This document shows, one piece after another, positions 42,216 through 51,585 of a DNA stretch of 64,000 nt (positions within the stretch are counted from its first letter, which is position 1; every line of letters begins with the position of its first letter). Under the pieces are notes generated by a model. That model was given only the letters and a program-made list of their open reading frames with translations, did no database searches and had not been told where the DNA came from. The DNA is taken from the NCBI GenBank assembly GCA_963693035.2, contig CAXMMQ010000003.1, positions 620,001-684,000 of the forward strand. Direction: 5' to 3'. The position numbers were made by a program, and so were the translations under genes. This DNA is from Lichenicoccus sp963693035 (GTDB lineage: Bacteria > Pseudomonadota > Alphaproteobacteria > Acetobacterales > Acetobacteraceae).

Positions 42216-42656
42216 CTACGGCTGCTGCCGGATGAAGCTTTCGGGGGTGCCGGACGCCGGATCGACGAAGACGATGTCCGTCGGATCCCGCCGAGGCGCG
42301 TCGAACGACAGGAAAACCACTGGCGGCTGCAGGATGTCGGGCAGCGCATGCACCGTGCCGCGCTCGAAGAACAGCAGCGTGCCCGGACCGAACTCCGCCT
42401 GGTTGGCCGCCTCGGCCATCCAGAACGTTCCGCGCCCGGACAGCACGAAGAGATATTCGTCGCTGTGCACATGGTAGTGCGGCGGGGTGCCGCGATAGAC
42501 CCGGAACAGCCGCGCGCTGGCGCTCCCGCGATCCACCAGGTAGCGGTCGAGCAGCAATGTCTGCGCGGTGTCCGGGAACAGGCCGGCCAGCGCCGGCACA
42601 TCGAAGCTGGTAAACGCCGTCTTGTTGTCGGTCATCGCTTTGTCCGGTATCTGCAT
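42216..42656 (-). CDS. cupin-domain protein
   Basis: A 146-residue single-cupin protein. The metal-binding motif 1 is TPPHYHVHSDEYLFVLSGRG, with the HxH...E ligands present. Motif 2 is FFERGTVHALPD, with its histidine. Between them lies the spacer FWMAEAANQAEFGPGTLL. Cupins of this size are metal-dependent enzymes or ligand-binding sensors; the sequence does not decide. A second ATG seven codons in is an alternative start. It is divergent from the 65-residue gene. Confidence 0.8.
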   Translation of the reverse strand: MQIPDKAMTDNKTAFTSFDVPALAGLFPDTAQTLLLDRYLVDRGSASARLFRVYRGTPPHYHVHSDEYLFVLSGRGTFWMAEAANQAEFGPGTLLFFERGTVHALPDILQPPVVFLSFDAPRRDPTDIVFVDPASGTPESFIRQQP

Positions 42657-42689
42657 GTCTCACGCGTTCGGCTCGGAAGGCACTTGGCA

Positions 42690-42887
42690 ATGCTCGAAGT
42701 GGTTCAACAGGCCGATGGCCGGTTCGCGGTGCGCGACATCGGCGGGCGTTCGATCGACGATGTCGTTGGTGTATTCGACACCCAGCGCGAGGCGGACGAA
42801 TGGATGCTGAGCCGCACGCTGACCGACGAGGGGAACGATACCGGCCTCGGGATCATGAAGCCCGGCGCCGGCGAACGGATCGTCTGA
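42690..42887 (+). CDS. small conserved-looking protein, 65 aa
   Basis: It starts MLEVVQQADGRFAVRDIGGR, continues DVVGVFDTQREADEWMLSR and ends MKPGAGERIV. The pattern of a beta-hairpin followed by an amphipathic helix looks like a folded small protein rather than a chance ORF. A purine-rich GGAAGG lies before the ATG. It converges on the acuI-like gene with a 6-base gap. No family is recognised with certainty. Confidence 0.55.
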   Translation: MLEVVQQADGRFAVRDIGGRSIDDVVGVFDTQREADEWMLSRTLTDEGNDTGLGIMKPGAGERIV

Positions 42888-42893
42888 CACGCC

Positions 42894-43877
42894 TCACCGG
42901 TTGACGTCCACGACGACCCGCCCGCGCACCTGTCCGCGCAGCATCGCATCGGCGACGGAGCGCGCTTCCTCCAGCGAATGCCGCACGGTGATCGCATCGA
43001 GCAGTTCGAGATCGAGGTCGCGCGCCAGCCGGCCCCAGGCCTCGATGCGGTCGGCCACCGGGCGCTGCACGCTGTCGATGCCGGCCAGCGTCACGTTGCG
43101 CAGGATGAACGGCGCCACCGAGGCGGGTAAATCCAGCCCCTGCGCCATGCCGCAGGCGGCCACAATGCCGCCGCGTCGCAGACCGGCGCACACGTTGGCC
43201 AGCGTGTGGCTGCCGACGCTGTCGATCGCTGCGGTCCAGCGCTCCGCCTGCAGCGGCTTGCCGGGGGCGGACAGCGTCGCGCGGTCGATCACCGAGCCGG
43301 CGCCGAGACGCTCCAGGTAGGGCGCCTCGGCCGCGCGCCCGGTGGAGGCGACGGTCCGGTAGCCGAGCCGGCCGAGCAAGGCCAGGGCGACGCTGCCGAC
43401 CCCGCCGGCGGCCCCGGTAACCAGGATCTCGCCATCGCCGGGTCGCACGCCATGCCGCTCCAGCGCGAGCACGCACAGCATCGCGGTGAAGCCGGCGGTG
43501 CCGACCGCCATCGCCTGCGCGGGCGAGAACGGCTGCGGAAGAGGAACCAGCCACTCGCCCTGCACCCTCGCCCGTTGTGCGAGGCCGCCCCAGCGTGTCT
43601 CGCCGATGCCGGTGCCGTTGAGGATAACCCGGTCGCCCGGCGCAACCCCGGCCCGGCTGCTCTGCCGCACCGTTCCCGCGAGGTCCACGCCCGGTACCAT
43701 CGGGAACTTCCGCACTACCGGCCCGGCGCCGGTGAGTGCAAGCGCATCCTTGTAGTTCATCGAGGAGAACGCGACCTCGACGGTGACGTCGCCCGAAGGC
43801 AGGTCGGCCTCGTCGAGGTCGGCGATCCTGGCCCGGGTGCCCTCGGCGGTCTTCTCGATCAGCCAGCCCCTGAACAT
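42894..43877 (-). CDS. acuI: acrylyl-CoA reductase-like MDR oxidoreductase (AcuI/YhdH)
   Basis: A 327-residue zinc-free medium-chain reductase. The family start MFRGWLIEKTAEG is followed by VAFSSMNYKDALALTG, FPMVPGVDLAGTV, the NADPH loop LVTGAAGGVGSVALALLG and VAACGMAQGLDLP. AcuI reduces acryloyl-CoA to propionyl-CoA with NADPH, protecting against the toxic acrylate intermediate. The motif pattern fits that clade well; other enoyl reductases are possible. It lies 23 bases from the co-directional MDR gene upstream. Confidence 0.87.
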   Translation of the reverse strand: MFRGWLIEKTAEGTRARIADLDEADLPSGDVTVEVAFSSMNYKDALALTGAGPVVRKFPMVPGVDLAGTVRQSSRAGVAPGDRVILNGTGIGETRWGGLAQRARVQGEWLVPLPQPFSPAQAMAVGTAGFTAMLCVLALERHGVRPGDGEILVTGAAGGVGSVALALLGRLGYRTVASTGRAAEAPYLERLGAGSVIDRATLSAPGKPLQAERWTAAIDSVGSHTLANVCAGLRRGGIVAACGMAQGLDLPASVAPFILRNVTLAGIDSVQRPVADRIEAWGRLARDLDLELLDAITVRHSLEEARSVADAMLRGQVRGRVVVDVNR

Positions 43878-43900
43878 GCGCGCTCTCCTAGCGGGACGGT

Positions 43901-44923
43901 TCAGCCATACTCGAAGCCCGCCAGCACGATCTTGCCGATCGACCGCCCGCTCTCCAGCAGCGTGTGCGCCCGCTTCAGGTTGGCGGCGTTGATGGTGCCG
44001 AGCTGCTCCTTCATGGTGGTGCGCAACCGTCCCTGGTCGACCAGCCTTGCCACCTCGTGCAGCAGGATGCCCTGCTGCTCCAGGTCGGGGGTGTCATAGA
44101 TCGAGCGGGTGAACATCAGCTCCCAGTGGATCGACACGCTCTTGCGCTTGAACGGCACGATGTCGAACTGGCCGGGATCGTCGATCAGCGCGAAGCGGCC
44201 CTGCGGCGCGATCAGCTCGGCGATGTCGGCGGCATGGTCGCCGCTGTTGGTGGTCGAGAACACGAACGAGGGCGCGCCCAGCCCGAGGGCTGCGAGCTGC
44301 GGCGCCAGGGGCTCGCGGTGGTTGATCACGTGATGCGCGCCGAGCGCCTCGACCCAGCCGATGGTTTCCGGCCGCGAGGCGGTGGCCACCACGGTCAGGC
44401 CGGTCAGCACGCGGGCGAGCTGGATCGCGATCGACCCCACGCCACCGGCGCCGCCGATCACCAGCAGCAGCGGCGCACCTCCGGACACCGGGCGACGCAC
44501 CTCCAGCCGGTCGAACAGCGCCTCCCAGGCAGTGATCGTGGTCAGCGGCAGCGCCGCCGCCTCCGGGAACTCGAGCGATGCCGGCTTGCGGCCGACGATG
44601 CGCTCGTCGACCAGGTGGTACTCGGCATTGGTGCCGGACCGGCCGATGGCGCCGGCATACCAGACCTCGTCGCCGGTCTTGTACCGGGTGGTCTGCAACC
44701 CGGCCTCGACCACCGTGCCGGCGGCGTCCCAGCCGAGCACCTTCCAGGCACCCTCCCCGGAGCTGGTCGACGCCCTGATCTTGACGTCGACCGGGTTCAC
44801 CGAGATCGCCCGCACCCGCACCAGCAGGTCGTGCCCGGACGGCGTCGGACGCGGCAGCTCGATGTCGAGCAGGGACGCAGGATCGGTGATCGGGCCGGGG
44901 TGCTGGTAGCCGATGGCGCGCAT
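43901..44923 (-). CDS. zinc-binding-type alcohol dehydrogenase / quinone oxidoreductase
   Basis: A 340-residue MDR protein starting MRAIGYQHPGPITDPASL. Conserved parts are RVRAISVNPVDVKIR, VLGWDAAGTVVEAG and the coenzyme loop LLVIGGAGGVGSIAIQLAR. The zinc-ligand cysteines are absent, so despite the database family name it is a zinc-independent NADPH quinone/enone reductase of the ZADH type. The substrate is unknown. It is followed on the same strand by the acuI-like gene, and ftsY ends five bases before its start. Confidence 0.85.
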   Translation of the reverse strand: MRAIGYQHPGPITDPASLLDIELPRPTPSGHDLLVRVRAISVNPVDVKIRASTSSGEGAWKVLGWDAAGTVVEAGLQTTRYKTGDEVWYAGAIGRSGTNAEYHLVDERIVGRKPASLEFPEAAALPLTTITAWEALFDRLEVRRPVSGGAPLLLVIGGAGGVGSIAIQLARVLTGLTVVATASRPETIGWVEALGAHHVINHREPLAPQLAALGLGAPSFVFSTTNSGDHAADIAELIAPQGRFALIDDPGQFDIVPFKRKSVSIHWELMFTRSIYDTPDLEQQGILLHEVARLVDQGRLRTTMKEQLGTINAANLKRAHTLLESGRSIGKIVLAGFEYG

Positions 44924-44927
44924 GCGT

Positions 44928-45890
44928 TCAGGTCTCCAATTGCCCAGGCGGGGGCGCTTGCGTCAGCCGCACGCTATCGCCGACCAGGCCAAGGGCGAAA
45001 TCCGCCGCGCGGAACGGACGCAGATCCTCCGCCTTTTCGCCAACGCCGACCGCATGCACCGGCAGTCCGAACGCCTCGGCCAGCGCCACCACGATGCCGC
45101 CGCGGGCGCTGCCGTCGAGCTTGGTCACGATCAGGCCGCTGATGTTCACCATCTCCTTGAACACCCGCACCTGCTCGATGGCGTTCTGGCCGGTGGTGGC
45201 ATCCAGCACCAGCAGCACCGAATGCGGCGCGGTCGCGTCGAACTTGCGCAGCACGCGGATGATCTTGGCCAGCTCCTCCATCAGCGCGCCCTTGTTGTGC
45301 AGGCGTCCGGCGGTGTCGATCAGCAGCAGGTCCGCCCCCTGTTCGCGGGCGCGCTCGAAGGCCTGGTAGGCGAGGCCTGCGGCATCCGCGTTCTGGGCGC
45401 CGGCGATGACCGGCGCGCCGACCCGCTCGCCCCAGATCTGCAACTGCTCGACGGCGGCGGCGCGGAAGGTGTCGCCGGCAACCAGGATGGTCTTCAGGCC
45501 GATGCTGCCGTACTGCAGCGCCATCTTGCCGATGGTGGTGGTCTTGCCGGTGCCGTTCACGCCGACCACCAGCACGACATGCGGCTTCAGCGCCGGGTCG
45601 GGCACGAACGGGATCGCCACCGGCTCGAGCACGCGCGCGACCTCGGCGGACAACGCGACGCGCACCTCCTCGTCGGAAACCTCGTTGCCGAAGCGGGTGC
45701 GCCGGAACTCGTCGATCACGCGGCCGGCGACGGTCGGTCCGAGGTCGGCGGCGATCAGCAGCTCCTCGAGCTCCTCGAGGGCCGCCTCGTCGAGCCGGCG
45801 CCGGTTGAACACGGCCGCGATATTGCCGCCGAGCTTCTGGGTACTGCGCGACAAGCCTTCCTTGAGCCGGCTGAAAAAGCCCAGCGCCAT
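44928..45890 (-). CDS. ftsY: signal recognition particle receptor
   Basis: A GTPase that docks SRP-ribosome complexes at the inner membrane. The 320-residue protein lacks a long acidic A domain and starts near the amphipathic MALGFFSRLKEGLSRS. G-domain motifs are VVGVNGTGKTTTIGKMA, LVAGDTFRAAAVEQL, LLIDTAGRLHNK, VTKLDGSARGG and VGVGEKAEDL. mtaB ends at its start codon with no gap, in the dapF-mtaB-ftsY order usual in alphaproteobacteria. Confidence 0.95.
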   Translation of the reverse strand: MALGFFSRLKEGLSRSTQKLGGNIAAVFNRRRLDEAALEELEELLIAADLGPTVAGRVIDEFRRTRFGNEVSDEEVRVALSAEVARVLEPVAIPFVPDPALKPHVVLVVGVNGTGKTTTIGKMALQYGSIGLKTILVAGDTFRAAAVEQLQIWGERVGAPVIAGAQNADAAGLAYQAFERAREQGADLLLIDTAGRLHNKGALMEELAKIIRVLRKFDATAPHSVLLVLDATTGQNAIEQVRVFKEMVNISGLIVTKLDGSARGGIVVALAEAFGLPVHAVGVGEKAEDLRPFRAADFALGLVGDSVRLTQAPPPGQLET

Positions 45891-47153
45891 CTACAGTTCC
45901 TCTGCCAGCAGGCCATCCCCGGCCAGGGCGGTGACACGGGCGGCGATCACCGTGCCGATGCGCGCGGCAGGCGACTCCCGCAGGCGCACCGGGGCGAAAT
46001 GCTCGGAATGCCCGCGGCCGCCGGCTTCCAGCACCACCGCGACCGGCTGCCCGACCAGGACGGCATGGAAGGCGCGCGCCGCCTCGCATCCGGCCGCACG
46101 TAGACGCTGCGCACGATCGCGCCGCTCGGCGACCGGGATCGCCGGCATGCGCGCGGCCGGGGTTCCGGACCGCTCGCTATACGGAAAGACATGCAGGTAG
46201 GGCACCGCGTGCTCCTGCACGAAATCCAGTGTCTGCGCGAACAGCGCCGCGTCCTCGGTGGGAAAGCCCGCGATCAGGTCGGCGCCGATGGCGATGCCGG
46301 GCCGCAGCCGGCGCGCGCGCCGGATCACCGCCGCCGCATCCCGCACCGAATGTCGCCGCTTCATCCGCTTGAGCACCAGGTCGGACGCCGCCTGCAGCGA
46401 CAGGTGCAGGTGCGGCATCAGCCGCGGCTCGCGCTCGATCAGGAACCAGAGGTCGTTGTCGATCGCGGCCGGATCGAGCGACGACAGCCGCAGCCGCGCG
46501 AGCCCGGGCACCAGCGCCAGCAGCCGGCGCACCATCTGGCCGAGCGCCGGCCGCCCGGGCAGGTCGATACCGTAGGAGGCGATGTCCACGCCGGTCAGCA
46601 CGATCTCGTTGTAGCCGGCCTGCACCAGCGCACGCGCCTGCTCCACCACCACGCCCATCGCCACCGACCGGGCCGGCCCGCGCCCGAACGGGATGATGCA
46701 GAAGCTGCAGCGATGATCGCAGCCCTGCTGCACCTGCAGGAACGCCCGCGCCCGGCCGGCGAACTCGGTGACCAGGTGCGGGGCGGTGTCGCGGGCCTGC
46801 ATGATGTCGGACACGGCGTCGCCGGACGCGATCGCGGTCGCCGTCCAATGCTCCGGGCGCAGCTTCTCGGCATTGCCGAGCACCCGGGAGACGCCCGGCA
46901 GCGACGCCCAGCGCGCCGGGTCGATCTGCGCGGCGCAGCCGGTCACCACGATCGGCGTGCCAGGCCGCTCGCGATGGGCGCGGCGGATCGCCTGCCGCGC
47001 CTGGCGCTCGGCTTCCCCGGTGACGGCGCAGGTATTGACCACGACCAGCCCGTCCGGATGGGCATCGCGCGACGAGGCAAGATGGCCGCGCATCACCTCG
47101 CTCTCGTAGCTGTTCAGCCGGCAGCCGAAGCTGAGGATCTCGGGCGACGTCAA
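45891..47153 (-). CDS. mtaB: tRNA t6A37 methylthiotransferase
   Basis: A radical-SAM enzyme converting t6A to ms2t6A at position 37 of tRNAs decoding ANN. The N-terminal MTTase domain has ILSFGCRLNSYESEV, VVNTCAVTGEAERQ and VVTGCAAQID, whose cysteines bind the second cluster. The radical-SAM site is QQGCDHRCSFCIIPFGRG. A TRAM-like end (VGQPVAVVLEAGG) follows. The TTG start at 47151-47153 overlaps the dapF stop. TsaC, also encoded in the window, makes the t6A precursor. Confidence 0.92.
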   Translation of the reverse strand: MTSPEILSFGCRLNSYESEVMRGHLASSRDAHPDGLVVVNTCAVTGEAERQARQAIRRAHRERPGTPIVVTGCAAQIDPARWASLPGVSRVLGNAEKLRPEHWTATAIASGDAVSDIMQARDTAPHLVTEFAGRARAFLQVQQGCDHRCSFCIIPFGRGPARSVAMGVVVEQARALVQAGYNEIVLTGVDIASYGIDLPGRPALGQMVRRLLALVPGLARLRLSSLDPAAIDNDLWFLIEREPRLMPHLHLSLQAASDLVLKRMKRRHSVRDAAAVIRRARRLRPGIAIGADLIAGFPTEDAALFAQTLDFVQEHAVPYLHVFPYSERSGTPAARMPAIPVAERRDRAQRLRAAGCEAARAFHAVLVGQPVAVVLEAGGRGHSEHFAPVRLRESPAARIGTVIAARVTALAGDGLLAEEL

Positions 47154-47968
47154 GCCGGCTGATCCCCGAGTGCCACGCTGCCGAAGAACACGGTGGCGAC
47201 CGGCCCGGCCAGCAGGACGTGCCCGGCCGGGTCCCACTCAACCTCCAGCGTGCCGCCCGGCATCTCGATCGTGGCCGAGCTTGCGACCAGTCCGCTGCGG
47301 TGCGCATTCACCAGCGCGGCACAGGCGCCGGAGCCGCACGCCAGCGTCAGCCCGGCGCCGCGCTCCCAGACACGCAGCCGCAACGCGGTGTCGGACAGGC
47401 GCTGCGCGAAGCCGATATTGGCGCCCTGCGGGAACATCGGGTGCCACTCCAGCCGCGCGCCGAGGCCGGCGACGTCGATCGCGCCGAGATCGTCCACGAA
47501 CAGGGTCGCGTGCGGGTTGCCCACCGAACAGGCCACGGCCTGCAGGCCTTCGAGATCGACATGCAACGTATCCGCCGGCTGCGACAGCGGGATGTCGCGC
47601 CAGTCAAGGCGCGGCGCACCAAGATCGACACGCGCGCCGCCCGACCCGAGCATGCTCGCCGTGAGCCGGCCACCCAGCGTTCGCATCGACACCTCCTGGC
47701 GCCCGGTCTCGGACGAGACCAGCGCCGCCACGCAGCGCGAGCCGTTGCCGCACGCGCCGGATTCGCTGCCGTCGCTGTTGACGAAGCGTACGAACAGCTC
47801 GGATTCCTGGTCCGCCTGCAGCAGGATCACCTGGTCGCAGCCGATGCCGTGATGCCGGTCCGCCAGCCACGCGAACTGCGACGGCTTCAGCCCAAACGAG
47901 CCGGACCGCTCGTCGATGACGACGAAATCGTTGCCGGCGCCATGCATCTTGGTGAAGGGGATCCGCAT
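47150..47968 (-). CDS. dapF: diaminopimelate epimerase
   Basis: Interconverts LL- and meso-diaminopimelate for lysine and peptidoglycan. The ATG at 47966-47968 gives MRIPFTKMHGAGNDFVV, the conserved start. The two catalytic cysteines lie in SGACGNGSRCVAAL and LACGSGACAALVNA. Length (272 residues) is normal. An in-frame start nine codons upstream is rejected because it precedes the conserved motif. mtaB overlaps its stop by four bases. asd, in the same pathway, is at the other end of the window. Confidence 0.95.
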   Translation of the reverse strand: MRIPFTKMHGAGNDFVVIDERSGSFGLKPSQFAWLADRHHGIGCDQVILLQADQESELFVRFVNSDGSESGACGNGSRCVAALVSSETGRQEVSMRTLGGRLTASMLGSGGARVDLGAPRLDWRDIPLSQPADTLHVDLEGLQAVACSVGNPHATLFVDDLGAIDVAGLGARLEWHPMFPQGANIGFAQRLSDTALRLRVWERGAGLTLACGSGACAALVNAHRSGLVASSATIEMPGGTLEVEWDPAGHVLLAGPVATVFFGSVALGDQPA

Positions 47969-48022
47969 GCCCGCCTTATAGGATGGGTGCGGCACTCCCG
48001 CGAGGGGTCGGAGAGGCCGCTC

Positions 48023-48745
48023 TCAATGGGCTTTCTGGTCCACTCCGAGGGCGTCGAGCAGCACGCCGCGCAGGCGGTTGAACTCAGCGTCGGCATGATG
48101 GCGCGGCCGCGGCAGGTCGATGTCGATCTCGGTGCGGATGCGGCCCTCCTCCAGCACGACAGCGCGGTCGGCGAGCAGCAGCGCCTCGTCGACATCGTGG
48201 GTCACCAGCAGCACCGCGCAGCGATGCCGCTGCCAGAGCTCGGCCACCATCGCCTGCATCCTGAGGCGGGTGAGCGCGTCGAGCGAGGCGAACGGCTCGT
48301 CCAGCATGAGGAATTGCGGCTCGCGCACCAGGGCACGCGCGATGCCGGCACGCTGCGCCTCGCCGCCGGAGAGCGTCAGCGGCCAGGCATCGACGCGATG
48401 ATCGAGCCCGACCTCGCCGAGTGCTGCCACCGCACGCGCACGAGCGTCGCGCTGGTTGAGCCCGAGCCCGACATTCTGCCACACCCGCTTCCAGGGCAGC
48501 AGCCGGCTCTCCTGGAACACCACCGCGACGTCGCCCGGCACCTGCACGCGGCCTTCGGTCACCTCGTCCAGCCCGGCCAGCGTGCGCAGCAGCGTGGTCT
48601 TGCCCGAGCCGCTGCGTCCGAGCAGCGCCACGAACTCGCCCCGCCCGACGGTGAGGTCGAGCGCATCCAGCACCGCCGGCCCGGCAAAGCGCCGCGTCAG
48701 CCCCTCGATCCGGATCACCGGCTCCGGGCGGTATTCCATGTTCAT
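48023..48745 (-). CDS. ABC transporter ATP-binding protein (SsuB/TauB/NrtD type)
   Basis: A 240-residue ATPase. Walker A is LLGRSGSGKTTLLR, the Q-loop VVFQESRLLPWKRVWQNV is typical of the nitrate/sulfonate/taurine group, the signature is LTLSGGEAQRAGIARAL, Walker B is FLMLDEPFASLD, and the H-loop is LLVTHDVDEALLLA. It powers uptake through the permease encoded 158 bases upstream on the same strand. No periplasmic binding protein gene lies next to them. Start MNMEYRPEP at 48745. Confidence 0.9.
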   Translation of the reverse strand: MNMEYRPEPVIRIEGLTRRFAGPAVLDALDLTVGRGEFVALLGRSGSGKTTLLRTLAGLDEVTEGRVQVPGDVAVVFQESRLLPWKRVWQNVGLGLNQRDARARAVAALGEVGLDHRVDAWPLTLSGGEAQRAGIARALVREPQFLMLDEPFASLDALTRLRMQAMVAELWQRHRCAVLLVTHDVDEALLLADRAVVLEEGRIRTEIDIDLPRPRHHADAEFNRLRGVLLDALGVDQKAH

Positions 48746-48903
48746 GGCGTGAAACCTCGGGACTTCATTGTGCGGGAAGGCTGCTTGGTGACGTCTGATG
48801 CCGGGTGAGAGCGGCCCCAGGGCACCGGCCGGCGTGACTTGTCGAGCACCGGAGCATCGAGAACGCAGGTCGGATCGCCAGCAGCGGGCGTTGCAAGGAG
48901 CCT

Positions 48904-49755
48904 CTAGCGGACATTCGACGGTCGCCAGGCCAGCACGCGGGCTTCGATGCTGCGCACGACCTGGTCGGAGATCAGCCCGAGGGCCGCGTAGATGAACAGG
49001 CCGACCAGGATGATGTCGGTGCGCAGGAAATCCTCGGCATCCATCATCATGTGGCCGATGCCGCTGTTGGCGTTGATCTGCTCGGCGACCACCAGCATCA
49101 GCCAGGAGATGCCGACCGCGAACCGCACGCCGAGCAGCAGATCGGGCAGCGCGCCCGGCAGGATAACCTGCAGGATGGTCTGCGCGCGCGACAGGCCGAG
49201 GGTGCGCGCCATCTCCAGCAGCTTCGGATCGACGTTGCGCACGCCCTTGAACAGGTTGAGGTAGATCGGGAACAGCACGCCGAGCGAGACCAGCGCGATC
49301 TTCGGGGTCTCGCCGATGCCGAACCACAGGATGAACAGCGGCACCATCGCCAGCACCGGCAGCGTCCGACCCATCTGCATCAGCGCGTCCACAGCGTCCT
49401 CGCCGAGACGCGACAGGCCGGCAACCAGGGCCAGGATCACCCCCGCAAGGGTGCCGATGGCCAATCCGCTCAAGGCGCGGCCAAGCGAGACCAGCAGGTT
49501 GTGCGGCAGGCTACCGTCGCGGGTCAGCGCGATCGCGGTCTGCAGGATCTGCCAGGGCGAGGCCAGCGTCTGCGGCGAGATCAGGCCGGCGGAGCAGGCG
49601 GCCTGCCAGACCGCAAGGACCGCGACCGGCGACACCAGCCGTCGCCAGGGTGTCGCGCGTCGTGCTCCCTGGCCGACCACCGACCGCCTCGGGCGCAGGG
49701 TGGTTCGCTGCGAAGCACGATGTTCGATCGTCGGTTGAAGGGTCGTGTCGAGCAT
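48904..49755 (-). CDS. ABC transporter permease (SsuC/TauC type)
   Basis: A 283-residue permease with about six spans. The EAA loop for ATPase contact reads MARTLGLSRAQTILQVILPG, as in aliphatic-sulfonate and taurine transporters. ALSGLAIGTLAGVILALVAG and LFILWFGIGETPKIALV are other landmarks. The start at MLDTTLQPTIEHR (49755) was chosen; an upstream start would add 14 residues. Its partner ATPase lies downstream. The substrate is probably a sulfonate, nitrate-like anion or related organic compound. Confidence 0.88.
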   Translation of the reverse strand: MLDTTLQPTIEHRASQRTTLRPRRSVVGQGARRATPWRRLVSPVAVLAVWQAACSAGLISPQTLASPWQILQTAIALTRDGSLPHNLLVSLGRALSGLAIGTLAGVILALVAGLSRLGEDAVDALMQMGRTLPVLAMVPLFILWFGIGETPKIALVSLGVLFPIYLNLFKGVRNVDPKLLEMARTLGLSRAQTILQVILPGALPDLLLGVRFAVGISWLMLVVAEQINANSGIGHMMMDAEDFLRTDIILVGLFIYAALGLISDQVVRSIEARVLAWRPSNVR

Positions 49756-49886
49756 GCCGTAATCCTTGGTGGCATCCGTTGCGCCAGGATGATCCACGCC
49801 TGGATACGTGGCTTATTCGTCTAACGACGGCCTGCCTCGTCAATTACCGGAGAGAGATCATCACCGGCGGCCGGATGTCAAGGACA

Positions 49887-49905
49887 GCACGACGCGCGAT
49901 CGTGC
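49887..49905 (-). terminator. possible hairpin after zwf
   Basis: GCACGA and TCGTGC pair around a seven-base GC-rich loop about 40 bases beyond the zwf stop. On the minus strand it is followed by tgtcctt, a weak U-run. A TTGACA lies just beyond and may belong to the promoter of the ABC permease gene. Confidence 0.35.
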
Positions 49906-49946
49906 TTACAAGATCACGAAGCTAAACAACGAAGCGTTAGGGTAGT

Positions 49947-51500
49947 TTACTCCGGGCGCGTCAGCGGTGCCCAATGCCGTCCGTCGCGACCGAGCAGTTC
50001 GTCCGCGCCCTCTGGCCCGGGCGTGCCGGCCGCGTAGAGCTCCGGTCCGCCCTGGTCCGCCGCCCACGCCTTGAGCGCCGGGTCCACCACCTTCCAGGCG
50101 GCGTCGATGTTGTCGGCGCGCTGGAACAGCGTCGCATCCCCGGTCAGGCAGTCGTACAGCAGCGTCTCGTAGCCGACATTGGGCGTGAGCTTGAAGGCGT
50201 CCTCGTAGCGGAACTTCATCTCGACGCCGGACAGCTCCATGCGCGGCCCGGGGATCTTGGCGGCGATGTTCCAGGTGACGCCCTGCGCCGGCTGGATGTT
50301 CAGGGTCAGGGTGTTCTGCGGCAGCTTGTCCATCGGCGTGTCGTGGAACATGCCGAACGGCGCATGCCGGAAATGCACCACGATCTCGGTGCGGCGCCCG
50401 GTCATCGACTTGCCGGTGCGCATGTAGAACGGCACGTCCGCCCAGCGCCAGTTATCGACGTGCAGCTTGAGCGCCACGTAGGTCTCGGTGTTGCTGTCAT
50501 GCGCGACACCGGGGCTGTCGCGATAGGCAATGATCGGCTTGCCCTGCACGGTGCCGCCGCCATATTGGCCGCGTACCGCGTCCTCCGGCGTCACCGGGCG
50601 CACCGCCTCGAACAGCTGCTCCTTGGCAGTGCGCACCGTCTCGGCGCTGAAGGAGTTCGGCGGCTCCATCGCGATCATCGCGAACAACTGGAACAGGTGG
50701 TTCGGGATCATGTCGCGCAGCGCGCCGGTCGGCTCGTAGAACGCGCCGCGGCCCTCGACACCGACGGTCTCGGCGGCGGTGATCTGCACATGGTCGATAT
50801 GCTCGCGGCGCCAGAGCGGCTCGAACACGCTGTTGCCGAAGCGCAGGGCGAGGATGTTCTGCACCGTCTCCTTGCCGAGGAAATGGTCGATCCGGTAGAT
50901 CTGGCTTTCGTCCAGCACCTTCAGGATCTGCGCGTTAAGCGCCTTGCTGCTCTCGAGATCGGAGCCGAACGGCTTCTCGATCACCACGCGGCGGAAGTGG
51001 CCGTCCTCCTGCTTGACCAGGCCGGCCTTGCCGAGATTCTCGACCACGGTGCCGAAGAAGCGCGACGCCACTGCGAGGTAGAACACCGCATTGCCGGTCG
51101 CTTTCACATGCTCCGCCAGCCCCTGCAACTGGCCGACATCGCTAAAGTCGGCCTTGTGGTAGTGCAGCCGCTGGTTCAGCCAGCCCCACCAATCCTGGTT
51201 GATCTCGGGGGTGTAGAACTCGGCGTCCGGGTCCTTGGTGAAGTCCTGCATGGTGTCGGCCAGCGACTTGCGCCACTGGTCGTCGTCGCTGTCGACCCGA
51301 TCGACGCCGATCACGGTGAACCTGTCGTCGAGCAGGTGCGCCGAGGTCAGGTTGTAGAGCGCCGGCATCAGCAGCCGCTTGGTCAGGTCGCCGTGCGCGC
51401 CGAAGATGATCAGGGTGCAGGGCGGCGCCGGCTCGGCGGCGGCGGCCGGGATCTTCTGGTCGGCCTGCGCCGGTGACGAGACTTCGGCGATCTTGTCCAT
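49947..51500 (-). CDS. zwf: glucose-6-phosphate 1-dehydrogenase
   Basis: First step of the oxidative pentose-phosphate and Entner-Doudoroff routes. The 517-residue protein has a 28-residue Ala/Pro-rich leader, then LIIFGAHGDLTKRLLMPALY (coenzyme site; the usual Ser of GASGDL is His) and RVVIEKPFGSDLESS. The catalytic signature is YRIDHFLGKETVQN. AIAMEPP and RTEIVVHFRHAPFGMF are also conserved. It stands alone between the ABC genes and the FAD-linked oxidase, with an 85-base gap upstream. Confidence 0.95.
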   Translation of the reverse strand: MDKIAEVSSPAQADQKIPAAAAEPAPPCTLIIFGAHGDLTKRLLMPALYNLTSAHLLDDRFTVIGVDRVDSDDDQWRKSLADTMQDFTKDPDAEFYTPEINQDWWGWLNQRLHYHKADFSDVGQLQGLAEHVKATGNAVFYLAVASRFFGTVVENLGKAGLVKQEDGHFRRVVIEKPFGSDLESSKALNAQILKVLDESQIYRIDHFLGKETVQNILALRFGNSVFEPLWRREHIDHVQITAAETVGVEGRGAFYEPTGALRDMIPNHLFQLFAMIAMEPPNSFSAETVRTAKEQLFEAVRPVTPEDAVRGQYGGGTVQGKPIIAYRDSPGVAHDSNTETYVALKLHVDNWRWADVPFYMRTGKSMTGRRTEIVVHFRHAPFGMFHDTPMDKLPQNTLTLNIQPAQGVTWNIAAKIPGPRMELSGVEMKFRYEDAFKLTPNVGYETLLYDCLTGDATLFQRADNIDAAWKVVDPALKAWAADQGGPELYAAGTPGPEGADELLGRDGRHWAPLTRPE

Positions 51501-51585
51501 GCGTGCTGCTCCCTGTTCCGTTTCCGGTGGTGATGGCTCACCGAGTGGTGAACGCGGATCGGGCGACCGGTTTCCGGAGCGGCCC

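Noticed and set aside
49870..49881. Second TTGACA box upstream of the ABC permease as a firm promoter
   Set aside because: No convincing -10 box at 16-18 bases, so it was only mentioned with the hairpin.
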